A stretch of 7,582 nt of DNA from assembly GCA_003223895.1 (NCBI GenBank), contig QHXD01000216.1:7883-15464 (forward strand). The letters are read 5' to 3'. The position numbers and the translations under genes were made by a program. Every line of letters starts with the position of its first letter. Position 1 is the first letter of the stretch. Of the stretch, positions 1-5,017 are shown piece by piece. Origin of the DNA: Acidobacteriota bacterium (GTDB lineage: Bacteria > Acidobacteriota > Terriglobia > 20CM-2-55-15). The notes under the pieces are model-generated. The model ran no database searches. It was not told the origin of the DNA and worked only from the letters and a program-made list of their open reading frames with translations.

Positions 1-1
1 A

Positions 2-202
2 TCCGCGTCGAATGGCGAAATCGTTGTGGCACTGATTGGCGATGAAGCAACGGTGAAGCGCTTCTATAAGACCGAGCGCGGCATCACATTGAGAGCAGAA
101 AATCCGAAATTCGACCCGATCGAGGTTGAGAGAACCGAGACGCCGTCATCGTTCAGGATCGTTGGGCGGGTCATGGGCGTGCTTCGGGTAATGAAGAAAT
201 GA
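2..202 (+). CDS. lexA: LexA repressor, C-terminal fragment (5' end outside window)
   Basis: This is the last 66 residues of a LexA-type SOS repressor; the gene begins before the window and its first whole codon is at base 2. LexA binds SOS operators as a dimer and is inactivated by RecA-stimulated self-cleavage. The visible part is the end of the S24-type autoprotease domain. EIVVALIGDEATVKRFYK matches the strand and turn that carry the catalytic lysine (Lys156 in E. coli); here it is the AAG at 56-58. It is followed by the typical LRAENPKFDPIEV stretch and a closing RIVGRVMGVLRVMKK strand. The DNA-binding helix-turn-helix, the Ala-Gly cleavage site and the catalytic serine lie upstream and cannot be checked. 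The TGA stop is only 6 bases from the stop of the convergent Smr gene, with no terminator hairpin between. The family call is firm; its regulon cannot be judged here. Confidence 0.92.
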   Translation, partial: SASNGEIVVALIGDEATVKRFYKTERGITLRAENPKFDPIEVERTETPSSFRIVGRVMGVLRVMKK

Positions 203-208
203 CCCCGT

Positions 209-822
209 TCACCTTCGCAGCAGCACGTATACGGCGCCACCGCCACCGTCACAGCGCCGCGCGGAACTATAGGCTATGACATGCCGGCTCATGCGGCGCG
301 TGCAGAGCCAGCGCTGCACGTTATCCTTAAGCACCGGATGATGCTTGTGGGAATGCCGGCCGCGCCCATGAATCACGCGAACGCAGGAGAATCCGGCACG
401 TACAGACTCCAGCAGGAACTCGTCGAGGATGAAGCGCGCCTCCTGCAGGTTGAGACCGTGCAGATCCAGGTGCGCTTGAACTGAAAAGCGGCCGGATCGA
501 AGATCATCCAGATAAAGCCGGCCATGCGGATGAACCGAGCCTTCGATGTACTCGGCAGTCTGCTCGATCTCTAGAGGGCGCGCAACGCCTGTTGCTCGTC
601 GTCCTGGGGCTGGATTTCCATCGGAGCCCGCGGGTGAAGCGGAACTGCGCTCCATCCCAGCGACTTCACACCTTTCATCGCAAACTCGAACAACTCATCG
701 TCGGGCAGATCCCGTGGAAATTCTTCCACCGGCAATTCCGGCGCGGCAAGCGTTGGCTCGGCCGCCAGATGAATGCGCCCCTGCTTCACCCATTGTTCGA
801 GAATTGTGAATGGCCGGTTCAT
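209..822 (-). CDS. Smr/MutS2 C-terminal domain protein, apparently frameshifted
   Basis: Smr-domain proteins are small nucleases or nucleic-acid-binding proteins, linked in different bacteria to cleavage of mRNA at collided ribosomes or to DNA metabolism. Reading from ATG at 822, the first 83 codons give an acidic N-terminal arm with DDELFEFAMKGVKSLGW, a segment typical of stand-alone Smr proteins. They then hit a TAG at 573-571. The following frame, starting around 574, continues with EIEQTAEYIEGSV and a complete Smr domain: LDLHG (469-455), HGRGRHS (from about 370) and the C-terminal AYSSARRCDGGGGAVYVLL. The two halves belong to one protein of about 205 residues, so a base, or a base plus some codons, seems to be missing near 574. 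There is no classic slippery heptamer. Either the gene is broken, the assembly has an indel, or frameshifting occurs. It follows nadE by 24 bases on the same strand, so is probably co-transcribed. Confidence 0.85.
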
Positions 823-846
823 GATGTTGACTGCGGTGCTTAGACC

Positions 847-2577
847 TTATCTAAACCGATTGGTAATCGGCATGCGCCGGTCTCGGCCAAATGCGCGCGG
901 CGTGATCTTCACGCCGGGCGCGGCCTGCCTGCGCTTGTATTCGTTCGTGTCCACCATGCGAATGACGCGGCGGACCAGTTGTTCATCGAAACCCATATCG
1001 ACCATTTCGGAAAAGCTGCGATCCTCCTCAACATACGCTTTCAGGATCGGATCCAGCACTTCGTACGGTGGAAGCGAATCCGTCTCGAGCTGGTCCGGAC
1101 GCAGTTCCGCGGACGGAGGCTTTTCGATGACGGCATGCGGAATCCGATCGCGTCCTGCGACGCGATTGCAGTGCTCGGCCAACCGATACACCGTCGTCTT
1201 CATGACGTCCTTCAGCACTGCGAAACCGCCGGCCATATCGCCATAGAGAGTGCAGTAACCGGTGCTGACCTCGCTCTTATTGCCGGTGCTCAAGACCAGC
1301 CAACCAAACTTATTGGAAAGCGACATCAAATAATTGCCGTGGATCCTTGCCTGCAGGTTTTCCTCGGTGACATCGGGCTTCACACTCTTGAATGCGTTTT
1401 TGAGCGTGCAGTTGTAAGCGTGGAAAACATCGGTAATAGGAATCGTCAGCAGCTCAATGCCCAGGTTCTTTCCAAGCTGCTCCGAATCCTCGATGCTTCC
1501 CTTCGATGAAAATTCCGACGGCATCAATACACCGGTGACATTCTCACTGCCAAGTGCCTCCACGGCTATCGCGGCCGTCAGCGCAGAATCGATGCCGCCG
1601 CTCAATCCGAGGACCACTTTCTTGAAACCGTTCTTCATTACATAGTCGCGCGTGCCAACAACGAGGGCTTGATAAATCTCCGCATCTTCGGAGAGCGGAT
1701 TCGGCTGAGCCACGGCCGGCCGCTGGCTATGACGCCTGCCACGGAATGCTAGTGTAAAAACTTCGGGTGCCTGCGTTGTGCCCAGTTTCTGCTGGCGGCG
1801 GCGCGGATCATGTAGTCTTTGTCGGAAAACGGATTCGACATCCAGATCGACGACGACCAGATCCTCTTCGAACTGCTTGCCGCGCGTAATGATCTCGCCG
1901 TTCTCGTCGAAGACAAGGCTGTCTCCATCGAAGACCAGTTCGTCCTGGCCGCCGACGACATTGTTGTAAGCCACGATCACCGTGTTGTCCGACGCTCGTG
2001 TGCCCAGCATGCGTTCGCGCCCGCGGCGTTTGCCGGCGTGATAAGGAGAAGAGGATATATTGATGATGACTTCCGCCCCGCCTGACAAAGCCTGCATGAA
2101 CACCGGCCCATCCGGGTACCAGATATCCTCACATATGCTCACACCGATGGTCGCCTTACCCATCTGCAGCACCGGGCAGCGGCTGCCGGGCTGGAAATAG
2201 CGGAACTCGTCGAAAACTCCGTAATTTGGGAGATAAATCTTGTGATACGTAGTGACAATCTTGCCGTTCTGCGCGATCGCCGCTGCGTTAAAGATGTCGT
2301 CCTGGCGGTCCACAAACCCGATGATGGCCGCGATATCGCGAGTCCGGCTGACCACTTTGTCGAGCGCGTTCAGGTTGGCGTCGATGAACTGCGGTTTGAG
2401 CAGCAAGTCTTCCGGCGGATATCCGGTGAGCGCCAGCTCGGGAAACGTCACGATGTCCGCATCGGCATCGCGTGCGCGATCGATCCACTCCATAATCTTT
2501 TGTGCATTTCCTTCAACATCGCCGACGACGACATTAATTTGTGCCATGGCCAAACGCAATTGAGTCGCGTGTTTCAT
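847..2577 (-). CDS. nadE: Glutamine-dependent NAD+ synthetase
   Basis: NadE catalyses the last step of NAD+ synthesis: ATP-dependent amidation of nicotinic acid adenine dinucleotide with ammonia released from glutamine, in the cytoplasm. The 576-residue protein has the two-domain form. Residues 1 to about 280 are a nitrilase-like glutaminase with the full triad: Glu47 in TFPELALTGYPPEDLL, Lys113 in YHKIYLPNYGVFDE and Cys149 in VSICEDIWYPDG. From about 300 follows the synthetase domain with the ATP pyrophosphatase loop SGGIDS (326-331) and STGNKSE (430-436). Length is normal for the two-domain family (about 540-580). The start at 2577 is preferred because LRLAMAQINVVVGD is the first strand of the glutaminase fold; ATG at 2547 would cut it. 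Neither start has a good Shine-Dalgarno sequence. The gene appears intact and leads the smr gene in a likely two-gene transcript. Confidence 0.96.
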   Translation of the reverse strand: MKHATQLRLAMAQINVVVGDVEGNAQKIMEWIDRARDADADIVTFPELALTGYPPEDLLLKPQFIDANLNALDKVVSRTRDIAAIIGFVDRQDDIFNAAAIAQNGKIVTTYHKIYLPNYGVFDEFRYFQPGSRCPVLQMGKATIGVSICEDIWYPDGPVFMQALSGGAEVIINISSSPYHAGKRRGRERMLGTRASDNTVIVAYNNVVGGQDELVFDGDSLVFDENGEIITRGKQFEEDLVVVDLDVESVFRQRLHDPRRRQQKLGTTQAPEVFTLAFRGRRHSQRPAVAQPNPLSEDAEIYQALVVGTRDYVMKNGFKKVVLGLSGGIDSALTAAIAVEALGSENVTGVLMPSEFSSKGSIEDSEQLGKNLGIELLTIPITDVFHAYNCTLKNAFKSVKPDVTEENLQARIHGNYLMSLSNKFGWLVLSTGNKSEVSTGYCTLYGDMAGGFAVLKDVMKTTVYRLAEHCNRVAGRDRIPHAVIEKPPSAELRPDQLETDSLPPYEVLDPILKAYVEEDRSFSEMVDMGFDEQLVRRVIRMVDTNEYKRRQAAPGVKITPRAFGRDRRMPITNRFR

Positions 2578-2762
2578 GAGGGTAATGCGCTAGAGAGTAA
2601 TGCCACAGCTATCCTAACAGAACGTCGAAGCGTCAATCCACAGAGGACGCCGGTTTGAATCCTGGCATGTGCTGAAACCCACGTCTGGCAAGGGTTCTAC
2701 GACTATTTACAAATATATGACTATATGTTCCAATCGCAACCTTTCCGCGCTTGGAGGAACTC
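2578..2762. promoter_or_regulatory. Divergent intergenic region between nadE and the 109-aa gene
   Basis: These 185 bases must hold the promoters for nadE (leftward) and for the 109-aa gene (rightward). An AT-rich patch at 2702-2729 (TATTTACAAATATATGAC and on) is the best place for the rightward promoter; TTTACA at 2706-2711 fits a -35 element, but no -10 at proper spacing is convincing. On the minus strand TTGACG (2636-2631) could be a -35, with only a poor -10 partner. ATGCCA (2600-2605) and TGGCAT (2663-2668) form a widely spaced inverted repeat. A Shine-Dalgarno GGAGGA lies at 2753-2758, 4 bases before ATG 2763. No gene is seen. Confidence 0.45.
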
Positions 2763-3092
2763 ATGGCTCGCCTTGCCCAGGACATTATTGTCGTTTCGAA
2801 ACCTGTCCGAACATTTCCCAATGGCGACTATTTCTATGTCGAGTTGTCGCGAAGACACAACCGATACAATTGCGTTTTGAGGATGGCAAGAGACGGTAAT
2901 CCCGCGAAGTCGGTGATCGTTGTGCGAGCACAGGGAAAGACTATCCGTGAAGCCGAAGAAGATTGTTATCGCAAAGCAATCGAGCGCTGCCCTCGCTTTC
3001 CTCATCCGCCGTACGTGAAGCGCGGTTCGAGAAAGGCACGGGTGGCATCGGATTTCCTACAGGATTGCTTCAAGGGGACTGCGAAGGGCTAG
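2763..3092 (+). CDS. Hypothetical 109-aa protein
   Basis: I do not recognise the family. The start at ATG 2763 is supported by GGAGGA at 2753-2758; an in-frame TTG at 2751 overlaps that site and is unlikely. The protein has 109 residues, no signal peptide and no membrane segment. By eye residues 22-57 alternate as beta strands (YFYVELSR, YNCVLRMA, SVIVVRAQG), followed by a helix (TIREAEEDCYRKAIERC, 60-76) and a basic tail (VKRGSRKARVASDFLQ). A beta-beta-beta-alpha order with a basic surface resembles small nucleic-acid-binding folds such as dsRBD or HicB-like proteins, but no diagnostic motif is present, so this is only a suggestion. Four cysteines (37, 68, 76, 102) are scattered and do not make an obvious metal site. 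It is separated by 151 bases from the next gene and may be transcribed alone. Confidence 0.82.
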   Translation: MARLAQDIIVVSKPVRTFPNGDYFYVELSRRHNRYNCVLRMARDGNPAKSVIVVRAQGKTIREAEEDCYRKAIERCPRFPHPPYVKRGSRKARVASDFLQDCFKGTAKG

Positions 3093-3243
3093 CCGCCCGT
3101 TTTCTCCCGGCCCTCAGACCCGTTGGGTTTCCGGCAACTCCTTTGGAACAGCGCCCCAAAAAATAAATTCCGTTCCGGCAGCATAATTGCAACTCCCTAA
3201 GGCAGAATATTGACAAAACCAGGCTCGAGGGAAGGGACAAACC

Positions 3244-3477
3244 ATGGCATTAAAGAAACTTCGGATGATTTGCGCCGGCGGAGACAAAACCCTTGCGGAA
3301 TGGGAAACTGAGACTGTGAGCCCGCAGCGTCTCGCCGAGATTGAGAAAGAGTTTAACGACAAGGTAGCGCAGGGTTGGTTCGCTGCCGATATTTCCGACA
3401 AACGGGACGTCCTGATTCGTGAATTTGATCCGAACGCCGAAATCCTGTTGATTCCCAGGGTTCAAGGCGGCCTGTAA
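3244..3477 (+). CDS. Small protein, possible beta-grasp (ubiquitin/MoaD-like) fold ending in Gly-Gly-Leu
   Basis: This 77-residue protein starts at ATG 3244 with a purine-rich ribosome site (GAGGGAAGGG, 3227-3236) at 7 bases. Visible layout: strand KKLRMICAG (4-12), strand KTLAEWETET (15-24), helix SPQRLAEIEKEFNDKVAQG (26-44), strands WFAADISDK and VLIREFD, then AEILLIPRVQGGL. That order, the length (ubiquitin has 76 residues) and the ending, compared with the DEV-LIPPV-GG ending of MoaD/ThiS proteins and LVLRLRGG of ubiquitin, suggest a beta-grasp fold with a terminal di-glycine and one extra leucine. The fold call is inference from pattern only; identity to any known family is not claimed. 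If it were a modifier or sulfur carrier, the Leu77 would have to be removed before activation, and no E1, ThiF or JAB gene lies in this window. It sits 24 bases upstream of the membrane-tailed 153-aa gene, probably as one operon. Confidence 0.85.
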   Translation: MALKKLRMICAGGDKTLAEWETETVSPQRLAEIEKEFNDKVAQGWFAADISDKRDVLIREFDPNAEILLIPRVQGGL

Positions 3478-3501
3478 ACAATATCTGAGTAAAAAATAAA
3501 C

Positions 3502-3963
3502 ATGGCGACGCGGATCCAGGAAAATTTTCCTCTGCAGCGGCTGGAAGTGTTCTCGCACCCAACTCAAGACGATTACGAGCGTGCCAAGGACAAAGCGCGA
3601 CAACTGCTGCGTTCCATACTTCCTGAAAGCGCGTGGTTGGAACTGGAGGAAAAGGGCATCATTCAATTGGCCGGAAAGCGCGGAACGTATGTAATTTCTC
3701 CATACTCACAAACGGAGATCCGCGATTGCGTTTCCGGCCGTTGTGTTGCCTATGCGTGCCTTCAGCTTTCCATTCCGGCGCCCACCTACGATCGCATGGT
3801 CGCCGAATACCTTTTGATCCGAAATTCCGAGGATCTTTATTGGAAGACGGCGAACATCTTCTCGCGTAGCGGGAATGAGTTCGGGATCGCAACGCTATTC
3901 CTGATCGCCTTTGACATCGCTCTTTTCGTCAATCTGTTGCTGGAAGTCCTGACGGTCCGTTAG
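3502..3963 (+). CDS. Hypothetical 153-aa protein with C-terminal membrane segment
   Basis: The family is not one I can name. The N-terminal 50 residues are polar and helical (QDDYERAKDKARQLLRSIL). Residues 55-120 form a compact domain: IIQLAGKRGTYVISPYSQ, then three cysteines (76, 81, 86) in RDCVSGRCVAYACL, then IPAPTYDRMVAEYLLIRNSE and DLYWKTANIF. The pattern of glycine and tyrosine strand, cysteine or valine stretch, Pro-x-x-Asp helix and acidic end with a closing Ala-Asn resembles a short domain I recall in many uncharacterised bacterial and phage proteins. Residues about 128-150 (GIATLFLIAFDIALFVNLLL) are hydrophobic enough for one membrane helix, so the protein is probably tail-anchored with the domain in the cytoplasm. 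There is no clear Shine-Dalgarno before ATG 3502 (only AGTAAAAAATAAAC), so translation may be coupled to the 77-aa gene 24 bases upstream. Confidence 0.83.
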   Translation: MATRIQENFPLQRLEVFSHPTQDDYERAKDKARQLLRSILPESAWLELEEKGIIQLAGKRGTYVISPYSQTEIRDCVSGRCVAYACLQLSIPAPTYDRMVAEYLLIRNSEDLYWKTANIFSRSGNEFGIATLFLIAFDIALFVNLLLEVLTVR

Positions 3964-3989
3964 CCGAGAAGCCAGTAAACGGAGGCGGA

Positions 3990-4085
3990 ATGATGGTCCT
4001 CACCGCCATCGATGATGCAGAGCCAGTTGCCGTCGATCCGGGGAATGTGTTCTCAGGCGGCGCCGGGCGTCCTCAACTCCGGTAG
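3990..4085 (+). CDS. Possible 31-aa small ORF
   Basis: ATG 3990 (a second ATG follows directly) is preceded by GGAGG at 3981-3985, at 4 bases, and opens a 31-codon frame, MMVLTAIDDAEPVAVDPGNV and on, ending at TAG 4083-4085. A strong terminator begins 20 bases later, which would fit the end of a transcript that includes the 77-aa and 153-aa genes. The peptide is acidic in its first half, without membrane segment or signal peptide, and matches nothing I know. On the opposite strand a stop-interrupted frame gives a rather protein-like string ending at 3960 (GNWLCIIDGGEDHHSASVYW), so the coding strand, or any coding at all, is uncertain. Confidence 0.28.
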   Translation: MMVLTAIDDAEPVAVDPGNVFSGGAGRPQLR

Positions 4086-4105
4086 AAGCACCTTCCACAA
4101 AAACA

Positions 4106-4134
4106 AAAACGCCGGCGAGCACCGCCGGCGTTTT
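4106..4134. terminator. Bidirectional rho-independent terminator
   Basis: A perfect inverted repeat, AAAACGCCGGCG (4106-4117) and CGCCGGCGTTTT (4123-4134), encloses a 5-base loop AGCAC. The 8-bp GC core is flanked by A and T runs, the classic form of an intrinsic terminator. Rightward the T-run is four bases (TTTTGTGC); leftward it is TTTTTGTTTTTG, so termination should be stronger for leftward transcripts. Rightward it would close the transcript of the 77-aa and 153-aa genes. Confidence 0.88.
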
Positions 4135-4350
4135 GTGCAACCGAGGAGTTTCGGTCCACCACCCCACCTTCCCACCTGCTGTTGTTTCTCGCGGTGGACT
4201 GCTGTCTCCTTGGTGCACACGGATCACCAAAGCCTCCTCCAATCCACTCAACAATTTACGCTTTGGTCGTTTTTAAAAAATTCACAAAACGGAAGAACTT
4301 TTCCGAGAAAACAGAAGTGCGGCCGCGGAGCGGCAAGGAACTTGCACTGA

Positions 4351-4364
4351 GTTTACAAAAGGGG
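4351..4364 (+). promoter_or_regulatory. Shared leader element GTTTACAAAAGGGG at ribosome site (copy 1)
   Basis: GTTTACAAAAGGGG includes the Shine-Dalgarno (AAGGGG, 8 bases before ATG 4373). An almost equal sequence, GTTTACAAAGGAG, lies at the same place before the CsbD-like gene at 4650. The shared part suggests either common ancestry of the two leaders or a common control acting on mRNA at the ribosome site. Confidence 0.4.
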
Positions 4365-4372
4365 TACAGCGC

Positions 4373-4555
4373 ATGCCGAATCATAAACAGCGAAAGAAGA
4401 AGGACGGAGCGAACAAGAGCAAGAAACTGAAGGCCATGAGAGCCAAGGAGGCCGCGGCAAAACCGGCGCCGAAGCGATCGGCAACGGGAAAGCCGGGACA
4501 GACTTCAAAATTCGAGTTGCTCCAGGATCGGCCGGGCGCATTCCGCCGCGCATAA
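4373..4555 (+). CDS. Small highly basic hypothetical protein (60 aa)
   Basis: ATG 4373 follows AAGGGG (4359-4364) at 8 bases, a good ribosome site. The 60-residue product has 13 lysines and 6 arginines against 4 acidic residues, with lysine clusters in the first half (QRKKKDGANKSKKLKAMRAK), an alanine/proline-rich hinge (AAAKPAPKRSATGKPG) and a less charged end (SKFELLQDRPGAFRRA). No hydrophobic core or membrane segment is visible; it is probably largely disordered and likely to bind nucleic acid or ribosomes, but this is inferred only from composition. I do not recognise a named family. It lies 94 bases upstream of the CsbD-like gene and shares that gene's leader motif, so the two may be co-regulated in stress. 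Confidence 0.72.
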   Translation: MPNHKQRKKKDGANKSKKLKAMRAKEAAAKPAPKRSATGKPGQTSKFELLQDRPGAFRRA

Positions 4556-4576
4556 AACTATTGCTTTAATTCGAGC

Positions 4577-4609
4577 GCAGGTCCCATACTGATTTCTCAC
4601 CTGCATGGG
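4577..4609 (+). other. Two mutually exclusive hairpins in leader of CsbD-like gene
   Basis: GCAGGT (4577-4582) can pair with ACCTGC (4599-4604), while the adjoining CCCAT (4583-4587) can pair with ATGGG (4605-4609). The arms alternate, so the two stems are hard to form at once without joining loops. The second stem is followed by CCGTTTTGACTTCTGACTTTTG, a T-rich run. This could be a weak terminator or attenuator after the 60-aa gene, or chance; stems are short. Confidence 0.25.
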
Positions 4610-4630
4610 CCGTTTTGACTTCTGACTTTT

Positions 4631-4643
4631 GTTTACAAAGGAG
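4631..4643 (+). promoter_or_regulatory. Shared leader element GTTTACAAAGGAG at ribosome site (copy 2)
   Basis: GTTTACAAAGGAG contains the Shine-Dalgarno AAAGGAG (4637-4643), 6 bases before ATG 4650. It matches copy 1 before the 60-aa gene over GTTTACAAA plus AGG, and both genes then start ATGCC. It decides the start of the CsbD-like gene at 4650 over an in-frame TTG at 4629. Confidence 0.4.
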
Positions 4644-4649
4644 TCGCTT

Positions 4650-4874
4650 ATGCCGCAAGCGAAGTATGCCAGGGATCCAAACCATCTTCTCCGCGGCGAG
4701 CTCACGCGCCGCTGGGACCAGCTTACCGAATCCGAAATCGAGGAGTGCTGCACCGATTCGTCGAAACTCATCGATCTCCTTCAGACACGCTACGGCTATG
4801 TGAAAAGCCGTGCCGAAAAAGAAATAGACCTGTTCTTTTCGGAGTTTCATGACCGCCTGCGCATGGCGGCGTAA
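4650..4874 (+). CDS. CsbD-like stress protein
   Basis: CsbD proteins are short, hydrophilic, helical proteins of unknown biochemical function; in Bacillus subtilis csbD belongs to the general stress (sigma B) regulon. This 74-residue protein shows the family pattern: RGELTRRWDQLTESEIEECC (15-34; compare the family's W-x-Q-L-T-D-D-D-L), then KLIDLLQTRYGYVKSRAEKE (39-58; compare L-x-x-x-I-Q-x-R-Y-G-Y with A-E-K-E), ending FFSEFHDRLRMAA. The first helix is less lysine-rich than usual and has Cys33-Cys34 in place of the usual small residues, so it is a diverged member. ATG 4650 has a strong ribosome site (AAAGGAG at 6 bases). A short hairpin AGCCC (4874-4878) with GGGCT (4887-4891) lies at the stop codon but lacks a T-run. 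Confidence 0.85.
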   Translation: MPQAKYARDPNHLLRGELTRRWDQLTESEIEECCTDSSKLIDLLQTRYGYVKSRAEKEIDLFFSEFHDRLRMAA

Positions 4875-4983
4875 GCCCGATCTATAGGGCTCAAAGCTCG
4901 CCTTCTTGAATAGTTCAGCTCCCCGAATTCCGCCTGCTTCACAACAAATGTCTTGGCAGGCCCACACGGCAAGATTTATTTTG

Positions 4984-5016
4984 GTGGCCAACCGAAGAAT
5001 TGTTTAAGGAGGCCAC
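4984..5016 (+). promoter_or_regulatory. Hairpin overlapping the ribosome site of the PAL-like gene
   Basis: GTGGCC (4984-4989) is the exact complement of GGCCAC (5011-5016), with a 21-base loop. The Shine-Dalgarno AAGGAGG occupies 5006-5012, so its last two bases fall in the stem, and the GTG start at 5018 follows directly. Folding could lower initiation, but a 6-bp stem with a large loop is weak and may be chance. Confidence 0.25.
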
Positions 5017-5017
5017 T

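Larger units (their letters stand above)
3964..4372. other. Gene-poor stretch with serial hairpins; possible structured RNA
   Basis: No convincing long gene lies in these 409 bases. From right to left the sequence can fold into: AGTGC 4316-4320 with GCACT 4344-4348, enclosing GCCGC GGA GCGGC (4322-4334), in the leader of the 60-aa gene; TTGGTG 4210-4215 with CACCAA 4225-4230; GTCCACC 4154-4160 with GGTGGAC 4193-4199; ACCGA 4140-4144 with TCGGT 4151-4155; and the 12-bp terminator at 4106-4134. The longer T-run follows the terminator on the minus strand, so a leftward transcript starting near 4250 and ending near 4100 would be a chain of hairpins closed by a terminator, like a small RNA. No known RNA family was recognised and no strong promoter is seen. 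The alternative is 3'-UTR of the upstream genes plus leader of the next. Confidence 0.4.

Noticed and set aside
979..1509. Plus-strand open frame of 176 codons opposite nadE
   Set aside because: Lies wholly within the synthetase domain coding sequence and has no plausible domain.
2600..2670. tRNA-like stretch with GGTTTGAATCC (T-arm-like) and ATGCCA/TGGCAT ends
   Set aside because: The T-stem has mismatches, no D-arm or anticodon arm can be placed, and the acceptor would be only partly paired; taken as chance.
3187..3215. Sigma-70-like promoter (TTGCAA, AGAATA, TTGACA) before the 77-aa gene
   Set aside because: Spacing between boxes is about 12 bases, too short, and no -10 follows the TTGACA at the right distance.
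4000..4254. Minus-strand frame of 84 codons through the terminator
   Set aside because: It starts at TTG, reads straight through the perfect terminator hairpin, and its translation is low-complexity and arginine-rich at the end.
4351..4366. Sigma-B-like promoter (GTTTA with GGGTA) before the 60-aa gene
   Set aside because: The two boxes are only a few bases apart instead of about 12-15, and the GGGG is better explained as the ribosome site.
4566..4991. Long minus-strand open frame (141 codons) opposite the CsbD-like gene
   Set aside because: The plus-strand gene has a strong ribosome site and a family match; the minus frame has no recognisable domain and looks like a shadow.
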